Program-made: the position numbers and the translations under genes | Notes under the pieces: model-generated | Told to the model about the DNA's origin: nothing | The model's input: the letters and a program-made list of their open reading frames with translations, nothing else | The model's database searches: none | From: Mytilus californianus | Taxonomy: Eukaryota; Mollusca; Bivalvia; Mytilida; Mytilidae | Reading direction: 5' to 3' | Assembly (NCBI RefSeq): GCF_021869535.1 | Contig: NW_026262734.1 | Location: 106,055,088-106,119,087, forward strand | DNA: 64,000 nucleotides | In this document: positions 54,571 through 64,000 of the stretch, one piece after another | How positions within the stretch are numbered: the first letter of the stretch is position 1 | Layout of the letters: each line of letters opens with the position of its first letter

Positions 54571-55700
54571 GGTCTTTCCACCCCTCACGATATATTTAGA
54601 TATGAAAATATTAGAATTTAGTTGAAAATGTCAGTTCCAGTGTCAAATGATAGCTCATTGTTTCTTGATTCCAAAAATATATGGTTTCTATACAGTTCTA
54701 TTATAAATAAGGGAGATAATGTGTTACTTCCGGTCTGAAAAATGTCATTTCTGGTATTATTTAATAGTTAAATTGATACTGCTTTCAAAAAATATGTTAT
54801 TCTATACAGTCGTAAATAATATAAGTACAAAAAATAGCCACTTCCAGTTATCCCAAGGTCACTTCCGGTTTGATTTTTCAAGGTCATATGGATTTTAACC
54901 TAATGCTCAAAGTCCTTTATCATGGTTGAATATGAATTTAAAGCAAAGTTCAAAATCCAGAACGTCAAATTTTTCTGTGACCTTGACTACAATTTCAAGG
55001 ACATCAAATCCAAAGACCCTAGGTCCTTATTCATATGGTTAATGAGTTATATTACCATACGCATAAATCTAAATATAAGAGGGGCTAAAACTCCCATTTA
55101 TTGTCTATGCACCCTTTCAACCAAAATGTATATGTTACGATATGTGGCAACTAACAATTTAGTTAAAATTATTTGTCGATATCTTATACGGTTTTTGAAA
55201 AGAAGTGAAAATAAGCCAAAATCAAGATTTAGAACATTACGTTGACCTTTGACCTTGACCTTATTTTCTTTGTTTTGGATCAAGGACCTCAAATCAAAAG
55301 ACCCTGGTCTCGATCACTTATCATGCCTATGGTTAACCAGTTACAATTACATCTTTCGTATCTAAAATACAAAAGGGGAAATAACTCTCATATGAAGTCT
55401 CCGGATCGCTTCGGTCAAAATTATTTTTAAGATTCTGAGGATATCATGAGCAAATTGGTGAAACAGTTTTGTCGTAATCTTTAATGGTTGCGAGGGAGAA
55501 AAACAGTGTTTGGGGAGATAACTCTTACAATAAAAAGTGTTCGGCTAAACAGGGTCAGTATCAAAGTCCCAATAACTGTTCGATATCATATGCAAAATAT
55601 CTGAGCGACATCTTGCAAAAAGTTAATAATAATCAGAACAAATACAATAGGTCTTTCCACAGAAAAGTGGAAAGACCTAATAAAAAAACAATTCTTCAGA
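54571..55700 (-). mobile_element. Hairpin-ended element F, reverse copy 1
   Basis: It begins GGTCTTTCCACCCCTCACG and ends at the hairpin TAGGTCTTTCCACAG / AAAAGTGGAAAGACCTA (55651-55682). Body modules: ACTTCCGGTC, AAGGTCATATGG, AAAGACCCTAGG, CAAAAGACCCTGG. Frames of 62-107 codons inside are not genes. Confidence 0.6.
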
Positions 55701-55712
55701 GAACAAATGAAG

Positions 55713-56620
55713 GTCTTTCCACATCAATTTCATAAATTATTGATGAGAAGATACTTTCGGTTTGCTCAAAGTTACTTTTGGCGTCCAAGCATAGGTTTCT
55801 TCATACTGATTCAATAAATAAATGTTTCTATATATTTCTGCCTGAAATAAGGGAGATGATTATTAACTTCCGGTTAAAAACATGTCACTTCTGGTCTCAC
55901 ATAATATTTCTAGTTACAATGATTCCAAAAAATATATGGTTTCTATATTCTTTGCCTGTAACATCGGAGATATTAGGTACTTCCGGTTTAGTGAAATTCA
56001 CTTTCGGTCTCAAATGATAGGTTTATGTATTCATATTAAAAAAATATTTAGTTTCTAGGTACTTTTCCATGAAATGAGTGCAAAAATAGCTACTTCCGGT
56101 TTACTCAAGGTCACTTCCGGTTGATATTTTTCAAGGTCACATGGCAACCAACAGTTTGCAAAAAAACTCTATGGCTTTTTCATGTACCAAGCTGGAGTAA
56201 TAATCAATAAACCATAAATTGAATCATTCAGGTCCAATAACTCTTTTAAGATGTCATTGGAATTTTTTTTGTATCCTATCTTAATCACAATTAGGCAAAC
56301 ATTTTGCACTAGTGATTTTATGTATATTTTTAAAAGTGACAGAGGAGATATTGGAACAAGGAAAAGTCGAAATTTACAATTTGATCTTGACCTTTGACCT
56401 TGACTATTTCTATTCTTTGGACCAAGGACCTCAAATCAACAGACCCTAGTTCTCTATCACTTATGGTTTACCAGTTACAAATGTATATCACTTATTTCAA
56501 ATGCATTAGGGGAAATAACTCTCATATGGAGTCTTCGTATCGCTTCCGTCAAAATTGGATAAAAAATCCTGAGGATATAGCGAGCAATTTGGTAAAATAA
56601 TTTTGTCGTTTTCTTTTACT
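55713..56620 (-). mobile_element. Element F, reverse copy 2 (3' part)
   Basis: Starts GGTCTTTCCACATCAATTTC immediately after the first copy and repeats its modules: TTACTTCCGGTT-like blocks, TTTTTCAAGGTCACATGG, CCTTGACC, CAACAGACCCTAG. It ends near TCTTTTACTCTTG. The two copies form a head-to-tail pair. Confidence 0.55.
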
Positions 56621-57120
56621 CTTGTAAATAAGCGCGAATGGAGCGCGAAGCAGCCAAATACCATGACGATATCACCTTAATCCTTTCCGTAAGCAGCTGC
56701 TACACAACCCTGAAATGAGCACAACTGAAGCAGCAAATAATGAACAAAGCTATTTAAACACATGTGAAAACAGCTAGTATATATCATAAAGACTACCACC
56801 TTAAACAATGTAAACTATATTTTTTTGAAAATATAACATGATTTGAAAAACAGAAAAAAGCAGCTACTTTTTAGTTTGTTAACAAATAAATTGTAACCGC
56901 TGGAACATATTATTTGAAATCCCTTTCAGCTCATCATAGAAACTACAAATAAATCTTGTGGATATTCGAAGTTGAGAATGTTTAATGGTTTATTGGTCAA
57001 CGACAAGTTTTCGTGATAAGATCCCTTTCTCTGACACTATACACAATAAGTCAACTACATTTGGTGTAAAGGGTTCATTTAACTTTCGATCTTTATGATC
57101 TTTATGATCTTCATGATGAC
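56621..57120. other. 3' flank of copy 3 unit; relative of the 36.7-kb fragment
   Basis: 56690-56830, read on the minus strand, is clearly related to 36690-36977 (TAGCTTTGTTCATTATTTGC, CTGCTTCAGTTGTG) but has no open frame. A short GATCTTTAT microsatellite is at 57090-57115. No gene is supported. Confidence 0.4.
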
Positions 57121-57123
57121 TAA

Positions 57124-57365
57124 ATTCATAAAAAGTAAGATAACAAAAATACCGAGATCCAAAGAAAATTCAAAACGAAAAATTCCTTATCTAATGGCAG
57201 TCCTCAATGTTCTATGTTGTGTTTTGTGTACTATTGTTTGTCTGTTTGTCTTTTTCTTTTTTAGCCATAACGCTGTCAGTTTATATTCGACGAAAAGAGT
57301 TGGAATGTCCCTTTGGTATCTTTCGTCTCTCTTTGACTCAATTTCATTACGCCCAAAGAACAAAA
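57124..57365 (+). repeat. Dispersed family C and D fragments
   Basis: AAAAGTAAGATAACAAAAATA, GAGATCCAAAGAAAATTC (family C) run into TAGCCATAACGCTGTCAGTT and TGTCCCTTTGGTATCTTTCG (family D). Confidence 0.6.
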
Positions 57366-57624
57366 TACAAATGTCTATAATATTGAAATGATCAATGCGA
57401 TAAATCAAATTTGGTTCAAGTCCTGAAGCTACCTGTAAATTTTTTACCTGCATTTAAAATCAAAAATGCTGAAAACTTTGTCCATAAATTAGAGTTTCTT
57501 TTTAGTTCGCTTTCAAAAACATGAAACAAAAGGTGTGCATCATGTTTAACAGGTTGTTACAGTTTTGTATTAGTGTGGTTGATTGTATTTTCAAAATCAT
57601 CGGAAAGTTCAGTGCACAAATTTA
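57366..57624. other. No gene seen
   Basis: AT-rich spacer. Confidence 0.5.
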
Positions 57625-57795
57625 TATATATAGATATAAGAAGATGTGTGGTATGAGTGCCAATGAGACAACTCTCCATCCAAGACACATTTTATAAAAG
57701 GAAACCATTATATGTCAAAGTACGGTCTCCAACACGGAGCCTGGGATCACACAGAACAGCAAGCTATAAAAGGCCCCAAAAATAGAAAACATAGA
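57625..57795 (-). mobile_element. SINE-like family A, copy 10
   Basis: Reverse, second subtype: GATGTGTGGTATGAGTGCC, ACAACTCTCCATCCAAG, GTACGGTCTCCAACACGGAG, CAGCAAGCTATAAAAGGCCC. Confidence 0.7.
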
Positions 57796-59229
57796 AAGAC
57801 ACACTTTAAAATATCAATTGAAATGGCTGAACTCAATCAAATGACATATTAACACAAGTGAACATACAAAGAACGAATAAATTTGATCTATGATACAATG
57901 TAAATACAAAATCAATAAGATAAGGATGTTCTTATGTCATTGACATTGACATTAAATCCGTTTCCTCGTTTCCGGTGACAATGGTACTTGTATGATTATA
58001 ATAACATTAACGGTATCAATTTGTCTGTAACAGATGCTCGGTTTGACAATACATTTTCTTCGGTGATGCTCGAGTCAAAAAATTTTCAAAATCAACAAAC
58101 GTACTATAAATAAACGTACAGCTCGTAAAACAAAAAGGACAAATAGATTATAATGCATGTTTCATATCACTAATAGTTTTGGTGTCAATACAATTTGTAC
58201 GACAAACCGTTCAATAAGGCAAAGGGTATTCATTATTTAACTTTGCTTCAAGACATCTGCAGCTCGTCTGTTTGATGGCATCTTGTAATGTATATGTTAT
58301 CCTTAAAGTCATCTTTTATATACATATCAATATTCTTGTTCCTTCTACTATATTTCTTCGACTTTCTATTCTGTATACAAATTCGTACCATTCCTCGACA
58401 TGCTAATAAAAACGCTATTGTAAATGTTACACGTTTTTTACTCAATTTTGCATTGAAGGATGTCTTAAACCAAAAAAAAAATCTTTTTGCTTTCGAAATA
58501 CAGAAACTCCCTGTAGACTGTTGGTTTGAGTTATACATGTCCTTCTTACACAATCTTTGAATAAATACTAAAATATGATGCAACATCTGTCATGATTGCT
58601 GAAAATTGCTGAAGGCATTAATAATTTGGTTTCATCTCGAAAATGAACCAAAATGAATTTTGTTAAAACATAAAAGTGCACGCTTCAATCTATGATTTTG
58701 CTGATTTAAACAAAAACAAAATACAATTGGAGAGCTTTAAGGAAATGTCCTTATGTTTCTTCATATTTTTAGCTGGATCGGTTTATCCTTCCGGTACACA
58801 TGATATCATCCCTAGTTCTGTTTTATAGGGATTCATAATGCCCTTGCTTTAGAGTTAAATGTAGTTCTTTGTGCTTTTTTTGTATGTCTGTGATATTCAT
58901 ACCGATACCTGTCTTGTCTATCCTTTGTCATAAACGTTAGTTCGTTTTCGACTTATGAGTTTGACTCTGCCTTAGGTGTCTTTCGCCTCTCTTCTTGCAG
59001 ACTTATTTTTCCAATTGGACAAGACTATCAACTAACTTTCCCTTCTTATTTAAAGATTTTACCATGCCATGGAGGTTAATTACGCATTTCTTTTCCTTAA
59101 TTTAGTGATTGTTTTCATTTTCTGACTTGAGCGATTTAATATTATAAATTTACTTCTATAGGGGGTTTAAGTAAATAAAGGAACAATTAAATGATATAGC
59201 TATCCAATCAGGGACAAAGTAATTCAGTA
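57796..59229. other. No supported gene; repeat fragments
   Basis: AT-rich. 58245-58590 has overlapping frames on both strands (90 and 112 codons) without domains. A family D fragment lies at 58925-58995 (TTCGTTTTCGACTTATGAG, TGTCTTTCGCCTCTCTTC). Confidence 0.45.
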
Positions 59230-59385
59230 GACTTAGGAAGATGTTTATGAGTGCCAATGAGACAACTCTCCATCCAAGTAACAATTTATAAAAGTAACAC
59301 TATAGGTCAAGGTACGGCCTTCAACACGGAGCATTGGCTCACACCGAACAGAAAGCTATAAAGGGCCCCAAACATTACTAGTGTA
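59230..59385 (-). mobile_element. SINE-like family A, copy 11
   Basis: Reverse, second subtype: GAGTGCCAATGAGACAACTC, CATCCAAGTAACAATTTATA, GGTACGGCCTTCAACACGG, AAGCTATAAAGGGCCCC. It ends close to where the copy 4 unit begins (about 59480). Confidence 0.7.
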
Positions 59386-59704
59386 AAACCATTAAAACGG
59401 GCATGTTATGTATTAAATGAGGTTCTTGAACAACACAGCTGAGCAATAAAAACGCTCCAAAATCTGAAGGGGTTATCTCAGTTGATTCGAAAGTAAATTC
59501 TGCTCCATATATACCATCGTATGTAAGAATAAACGGAGAGTACGTATAAACTACTATCACTGTAATAGCGTATCCAAATAGGCACTCATTAAAAAGTAAA
59601 GATGCATTTAAATATTAAGAATAATTAATCTAATCTTAAAATGAGATTAAACACCAATTTAAAGTGTTCAACCCAAAATCCCTATTAAATGCCTAGCGAA
59701 AAGT

Positions 59705-59857
59705 TACAGTTTTTACACGAAATAATATAGAGAAGAATTACGGATAAGCTTGTTATTTTGAATTTAACCGCGCTATTATACTCATCAGAAAGTACGTATT
59801 AGTCACGTGTGCAAATATCTGCATTATATCAGTTTTTAGACATTTTCTCGATCTCGG
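59705..59857 (+). promoter_or_regulatory. Promoter and first non-coding exon of B-box copy 4
   Basis: Homologous with 50690-50823: AGAGAAGAATTACGGATAAG, AGTCACGTGTGCAAATA (E-box CACGTG at 59804-59809) and TTCTCGATCTCGG followed by GTAACA (GT at 59858). The donor has lost the best consensus (CAG|GTAAAG to CGG|GTAACA). Confidence 0.55.
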
Positions 59858-61359
59858 GTAACAATGTTTTGAACACTTACAATGACATGCTTGATAAGTA
59901 GTTGATTAGTTTCTAGCATATTGAATCAATTATTATGTGTTTAAAATTTCATATTTCAAATAATGCAAGTCAATAAAATCAATGACTACTTTCGTTTTCG
60001 CCTTGCATATAAGGTTAAGGTAGTTTATAAGTATCAACTATCAAAACACTGGGTATGTGAATAAATAGCACAAATAAATAATAAAAAAAACCACGAACAT
60101 GTAGCATTGACAAAATCATTTTCGTTCTTCTTTTATCTTATTTTAAATGAAAATTCGAAATTGTTAACACCACCAATGTTATATGAGAACAAACAAATAT
60201 GTCAACCTGGAAAATGTTGAGAGTTGCATATACAATCATTGAAATTTATAAATTCATTGTATAACACTGATTGAACACTATCCTTCCTCTTTTAACCAAA
60301 ATACGAATTTTTCTTTCCATCAAGAAATATGCGGGGTAAAGACTCAAAAATAAAAATAAAACAAGTCATGAATATATTCTATAGTAGTACTTGAATATTG
60401 CGGTGCGTGACCATGTTAACTTAGAAGGGCAAACAAATACAAAAGATTGGTTCTTCAGAGAGTTTTTGCAAGCCTTAGGGTTCAATAACGTGCAGAGAGC
60501 TTAACAGTCGCTTTACATGAGTCATCGGAAATAGCGCCCTTATTCAGACCTGAAGTTGTCAGTCGACCTAAATGTGTAATTATACATATTACACAGCCAA
60601 GCTGGCTTTCCACATTAGGAAGGATGTTTCTGCTTGAACACGGGAAATTTAGTATTTAGATCATCTGTGGCCAGTTTGCCTATGTATTTTAATAAAATAT
60701 AAAATACATATCTATTTCCTTTAAAGTTCTTTCATAAAATGCAAACGTTCATTTTTTTTTTCAATAAAGAAAAATATCAAAAAGAATTAACGGAAACTGC
60801 TAAAATGTCATTTTTTGTGCAACCTTTAAAAAAATACTTCTAATAAAATAATCGTTCCTTGTGGATATGACAATGCTGTAACAATTCCTATAGTCTAATT
60901 ACTTTCTTCCTATAGAACAGGTCCGTATAAATAAGAATCTGTCAAATAACAAAAATATCAAAAATCTTGTAGTTGATATTGTATGTAGAGAGCCTTATTG
61001 AAAATTGGTTTAATCCAAATAAGTTACTCTCTATAAATAAAGATAATATTATTATTTTTTTTTATAATTATTATTATTATAATCAATAGGCAAAAAAGCG
61101 AAAACCCGAATTCGCGAAAACTTAAAAACGAGAAATCGCGAAAACGCGAAAACGTGAAAATACGAAATCGAAAACGCGGAATCAGAAAGAAAAAATATTT
61201 CGCGTTTTCGCATTTTCGTCCTATAGAATATGAAGGGTGATCACGCAAAACACGAAAACGCGAAATGGCCTTAACCGGCCACCATACATATCTAAGATTT
61301 GTCTAACCTAAGACAGAGTTTTTAAAAAGCAATTTTATACTTTTTTATTTTTTTGGTAG
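59858..61359 (+). other. Inferred 1.5-kb 5'-UTR intron of copy 4
   Basis: Keeps blocks shared with copies 2 and 3 (ACAATCATTGA at 60234, GACCATGTTAAC at 60409, CAGTTGATTCG upstream). The acceptor is TTTTTTTGGTAG. The last 200 bp carry a CG-rich GCGAAAAC repeat not seen in the other copies. Confidence 0.5.
61092..61268. repeat. Degenerate GCGAAAAC microrepeat
   Basis: Many imperfect units of 8-9 bp: GCGAAAACCCGAATTCGCG, GAAATCGCGAAAACGCGAAA, GGAATCAG, TTTCGCGTTTTCGCATTTTCG (inverted), ACACGAAAACGCGAAATGG. CpG density is far above the surroundings, and part is inverted so it can fold. Confidence 0.8.
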
Positions 61360-61360
61360 C

Positions 61361-63049
61361 ATGTCAAGTAATTTGGCTGTCTGTGGAGTATGCGATTATC
61401 ATCACCTGAACAAACCATTAGTGGTTTGGTGTTCAGATTGCGACGAAGGACTTTGTGATGAATGCAAAGTGCACCATGCAGCTTCAAAGGCGTCCAGAGA
61501 CCACAGTATTGTTCTACAATCCGATTACCAAAATTTACCTTCTAATATATTAGAAATCACTCACACTTGTCCAAAGCACAATGAAAAATACCAAATATTT
61601 TGTAAGAAGCACGATTGTCCATGTTGTAGGCGATGTGTTGTTGAAACACATAACGATTGCAAAGATTTAAACGCGATAGAGGATGTCATTAAGAATGTGA
61701 AATTATCGAAAGCATTTTTCTAGATGGACCAAATGTTGACAGAACTTTCAGAAAATTTGAAGAGAATCAGAAATCATCGGCAGGAAAACATTAAAAGTCT
61801 TAGGGAGAACAGGACAAACATAGAATAGGAAGTTCAGCAGACACGAGTATTGATTAACAATCATCTGGATAGGCTACAGGAAAATTTGACGAAAGAGTTG
61901 TATGTCGCTGGGGAAAAGGAAAACAAAAACATCAAAAACTTTATATCATCAATAGAAGAGAAAGAAAGAGAAATTACAGAAAGCCAAACTATTTTAGATA
62001 AAGTAAAACAACATGCCTCAGACCTTCAGACACTTTCTTAGCTATGAAACACATCCAACGCGACGTCGAGATCAACGAACAATTTCTGGAACCGTTAATA
62101 AAGGAAGAAAAAATTAACCATGCATCTATTTCTTGGAAAAACGAAAATGTTTTGGAAATTTTATCTAACCAAATCATGAAGATAGGAACCATAATAGTAG
62201 ATACCAGGTCAGGTGAAGCAGTATTAACAAACAGAAAGAAGAAACAAGCACAGATAATGGCGCATACTACACCTGTTCCTACCATTGATGATCTTAAACT
62301 TACTTTGAGACAGACTGTGAAAACAATTGGAGAGGATATCGCTGGTTGCTCCGTACTACCGGATTGCAGAATGATTTTTTCTTGCTGTCAAAACTACCAA
62401 ATTAGCGTCCTGCAAACCGACGGAACTTTAGATTTTACATTGAAACCAGGATTCTGTACATCGCATATATACTATATTGAGGAAAGCCAAATACTTGTCG
62501 TTACAAATAGGGGTAACCGCAATTGCGTTAAGATTATTGATATGAAGAGCAGAAAAACTGAAAAATCGATTGATGTTCGATCAGAGAATTATGGAATAGT
62601 TCATAAAGATGGGAAACTGTTATAATGGACATAAAGGAGGATTACGTGTTGCAAGTTTAGATGAGGACTCTGTAATACAGTTAGTAAACGATACCTTGAG
62701 TCCATATAGCAGCATTGCAATTTGGTCAGATAAACTTTATGTTATAGGCAATGATGATTCAGTAACATGCTGTGATCTCCAAGGGGCAGTTAAATGGAAA
62801 TTAGAACAAAACACTTTTCTTAAGACGGCACGAGGTATTACAGTGAACAATTATGGATATGTTTATGTAGCGTGCTTTTTTTCTAACAATGTCGTTGTTA
62901 TTTCACCAGATGGTAAAAAGCACAAAATCTTGCTGTCTGAGAAAGATGGTCTTTTTTATCCACAAGGTTTGTGTTACAACCAAAAACATATCATTTTACT
63001 AGTTGCGACTGTAAGAAATAATGCATTTATTTATGACGTTTCAAAATAA
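61361..63049 (+). pseudogene. B-box/coiled-coil/propeller gene copy 4, dead
   Basis: Full-length relative of the intact copy 3, same exon layout. Both B-boxes are complete and open for 120 codons until GAG to TAG at 61721 (the Glu-121 codon). Then TAG at 61826, a 2-nt insertion near 62030 (ACAC for AC) and a 2-nt deletion near 62612. The final stop is in the expected place (63047-63049). The last open segments still read as propeller (VTCCDLQGAVKWKLEQ, RGITVNNYGYVYVA). An 84-bp stretch over B-box 1 (61475-61558) is identical to copy 2. It cannot make the whole protein; a 120-residue double-B-box protein is possible if transcribed. Confidence 0.92.
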
Positions 63050-63734
63050 ATTGATACAATATCACTGTGATAAGCTTTTTGTGAATATGTTTATAAGAGC
63101 AAGTTTGAATGCGTTCTATTGTGTTCGTATTTACAAATGAAACATAGATCTACAAATGTGTTCGAAAGTCAAAATATTCTACGTTCGGATACTTGACAGA
63201 CGCATCTTGTTACTACAACAGGTGCATGTGTTAAAGATCCTTTAAGATCACCTTGTTTAAATGGAACTTGTGATCAGTCTCACACATTGCATCTTTATGT
63301 AAGGTATTGCCGTTGATTCATGATTTTACCCTTGGAAATTCAATCTTTTATCTTTAAAACTATTATCAATAAATGTAAATGACAAAACCGATGAGCAGGA
63401 CAATGTCACCAATAAGTGAACATGAAAAATGTATTTTTACCCGTTTTGTGTTTTATTGCGTGTGCATAAACTGAAATAGAAAGAGAGAAATTTTAACATG
63501 ACGTGAGAGCAAAACTTTGCAACAAGACAACATCAACATTTAAGTCAACATGGCCAAAATTATCAGTATATAAATTTTAGTTTTATATTACTTTAAGAGT
63601 TATTGTTCTCAAATGATGAATTTATCCATTTTGTGATTTTTACAAAAAAGATAGATACAGAAAACTTTGAGGAGTAAACTTGATCAGCAGAACAAGAACG
63701 ACAAAAGAGTCAAGACGGCCAAAATCGTCAGTAA
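63050..63734. other. 3' flank of copy 4, no gene seen
   Basis: AT-rich. 63480-63720 (GTCAACATGGCCAAAATTATC, AAGAGTTATTGTTCTC) resembles decayed element E modules. Confidence 0.4.
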
Positions 63735-63860
63735 ACATCTTGATCTGTTTCCCTCGGTTTTAGTTTGTAACCCGGATTTGTTTTCTCTCAATCGATTTAT
63801 GACTTTTGAACAGCGGTATATTACTGTTGCCTTTATTTATGTCAAGTTATTCAATCTTTA
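63735..63860 (+). repeat. Dispersed repeat fragment
   Basis: GTTTCCCTCGGTTTTAGTTTG, AACCCGGATTTGTTTTCTC, TTATGACTTTTGAACAGCGG; the same end piece as at 37860-37950. Confidence 0.6.
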
Positions 63861-64000
63861 GTATTGAAAAAAAAAATGTTTATTTTTATTAAGAGTTTTT
63901 ATAAAAAGGTTATTTCCTCCTTAATGTATGTTGGCATTCTTAATTGCAACCATATAAGAATCACGTATAAAACAGCACCGCTTAAAAAGAAAAGAAATTT
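63861..64000. other. No gene seen
   Basis: AT-rich end of the window with an A run near 63868; nothing supported. Confidence 0.5.

Noticed and set aside
58248..58586. 112-codon and 90-codon overlapping frames
   Set aside because: Opposite-strand overlap in AT-rich DNA; no domain or coding bias.
62044..63049. Separate genes for fragments of copy 4
   Set aside because: Same pseudogene; breaks correspond to 2-nt insertion and deletion relative to the intact copy.
1..64000. Autonomous transposase, reverse transcriptase or viral gene
   Set aside because: No ORF with recognisable catalytic motifs was found; all mobile elements in the window look non-autonomous.

Overview
The window looks like nuclear DNA of a marine bivalve, most probably a mussel of the genus Mytilus. 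It is AT-rich and gene-poor. It holds many interspersed repeats and minisatellites of the kind I associate with mussel genomes, and a local expansion of RING-less B-box / coiled-coil / propeller (TRIM-like) genes, a class known to be expanded in bivalves. Nothing looks bacterial or viral. The genus is inferred from recalled repeat families and was not checked by search.

1-8.2 kb: only repeats. These are two tRNA-derived SINE copies, a foldback element, two elements opening with a TATGCCCC motif, an about 850 bp 21-bp minisatellite, a SINE-like family here called A, and a small TA-flanked MITE. 8.6-9.3 kb and 18.4-18.7 kb: two same-strand genes for small secreted proteins (244 and 96 aa). They share a head motif (AEL, then P-x-EYR-x-x-[IV]-PG-[YF], then PN) and a tail motif (F-x-x-DLL), and look like tandem paralogues; the first carries ten copies of a 9-residue Gly/Asn/Ser/Pro repeat. 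Between and after them lie a 16-bp satellite, a 1.86 kb terminal-inverted-repeat element, a 926 bp foldback, a TTAA-flanked MITE, a near-perfect 454 bp palindrome and an about 50-bp minisatellite.

21-26.9 kb: repeats only, including a 1.2 kb element ending in AGGTCTTTCCAC-type hairpins. 26.9-63.1 kb: four segmental copies of one B-box gene, all on the plus strand. Copy 3 (CDS 52449-54137, 562 aa) is intact. Copies 1 (33757-36149), 2 (44799-46512) and 4 (61361-63049) carry several nonsense and frameshift lesions each. Every copy has an acceptor (G-TAG-C-ATG) immediately before the start codon. Copies 1, 3 and 4 also keep a homologous upstream promoter/first-exon block with a CACGT core and a splice donor 6.6, 1.6 and 1.5 kb upstream. 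Introns and flanks were colonised independently after duplication, for example by a Mutator-type MITE with a perfect 9-bp target duplication in copy 2 only.

The copies are mosaics: separate blocks of 84-89 bp are identical or nearly so between different pairs (2/4, 2/3, 1/3). This suggests gene conversion across the array. The most interesting items are the secreted pair, the one-intact-plus-three-dead B-box array with its mosaic pattern, and the palindrome.
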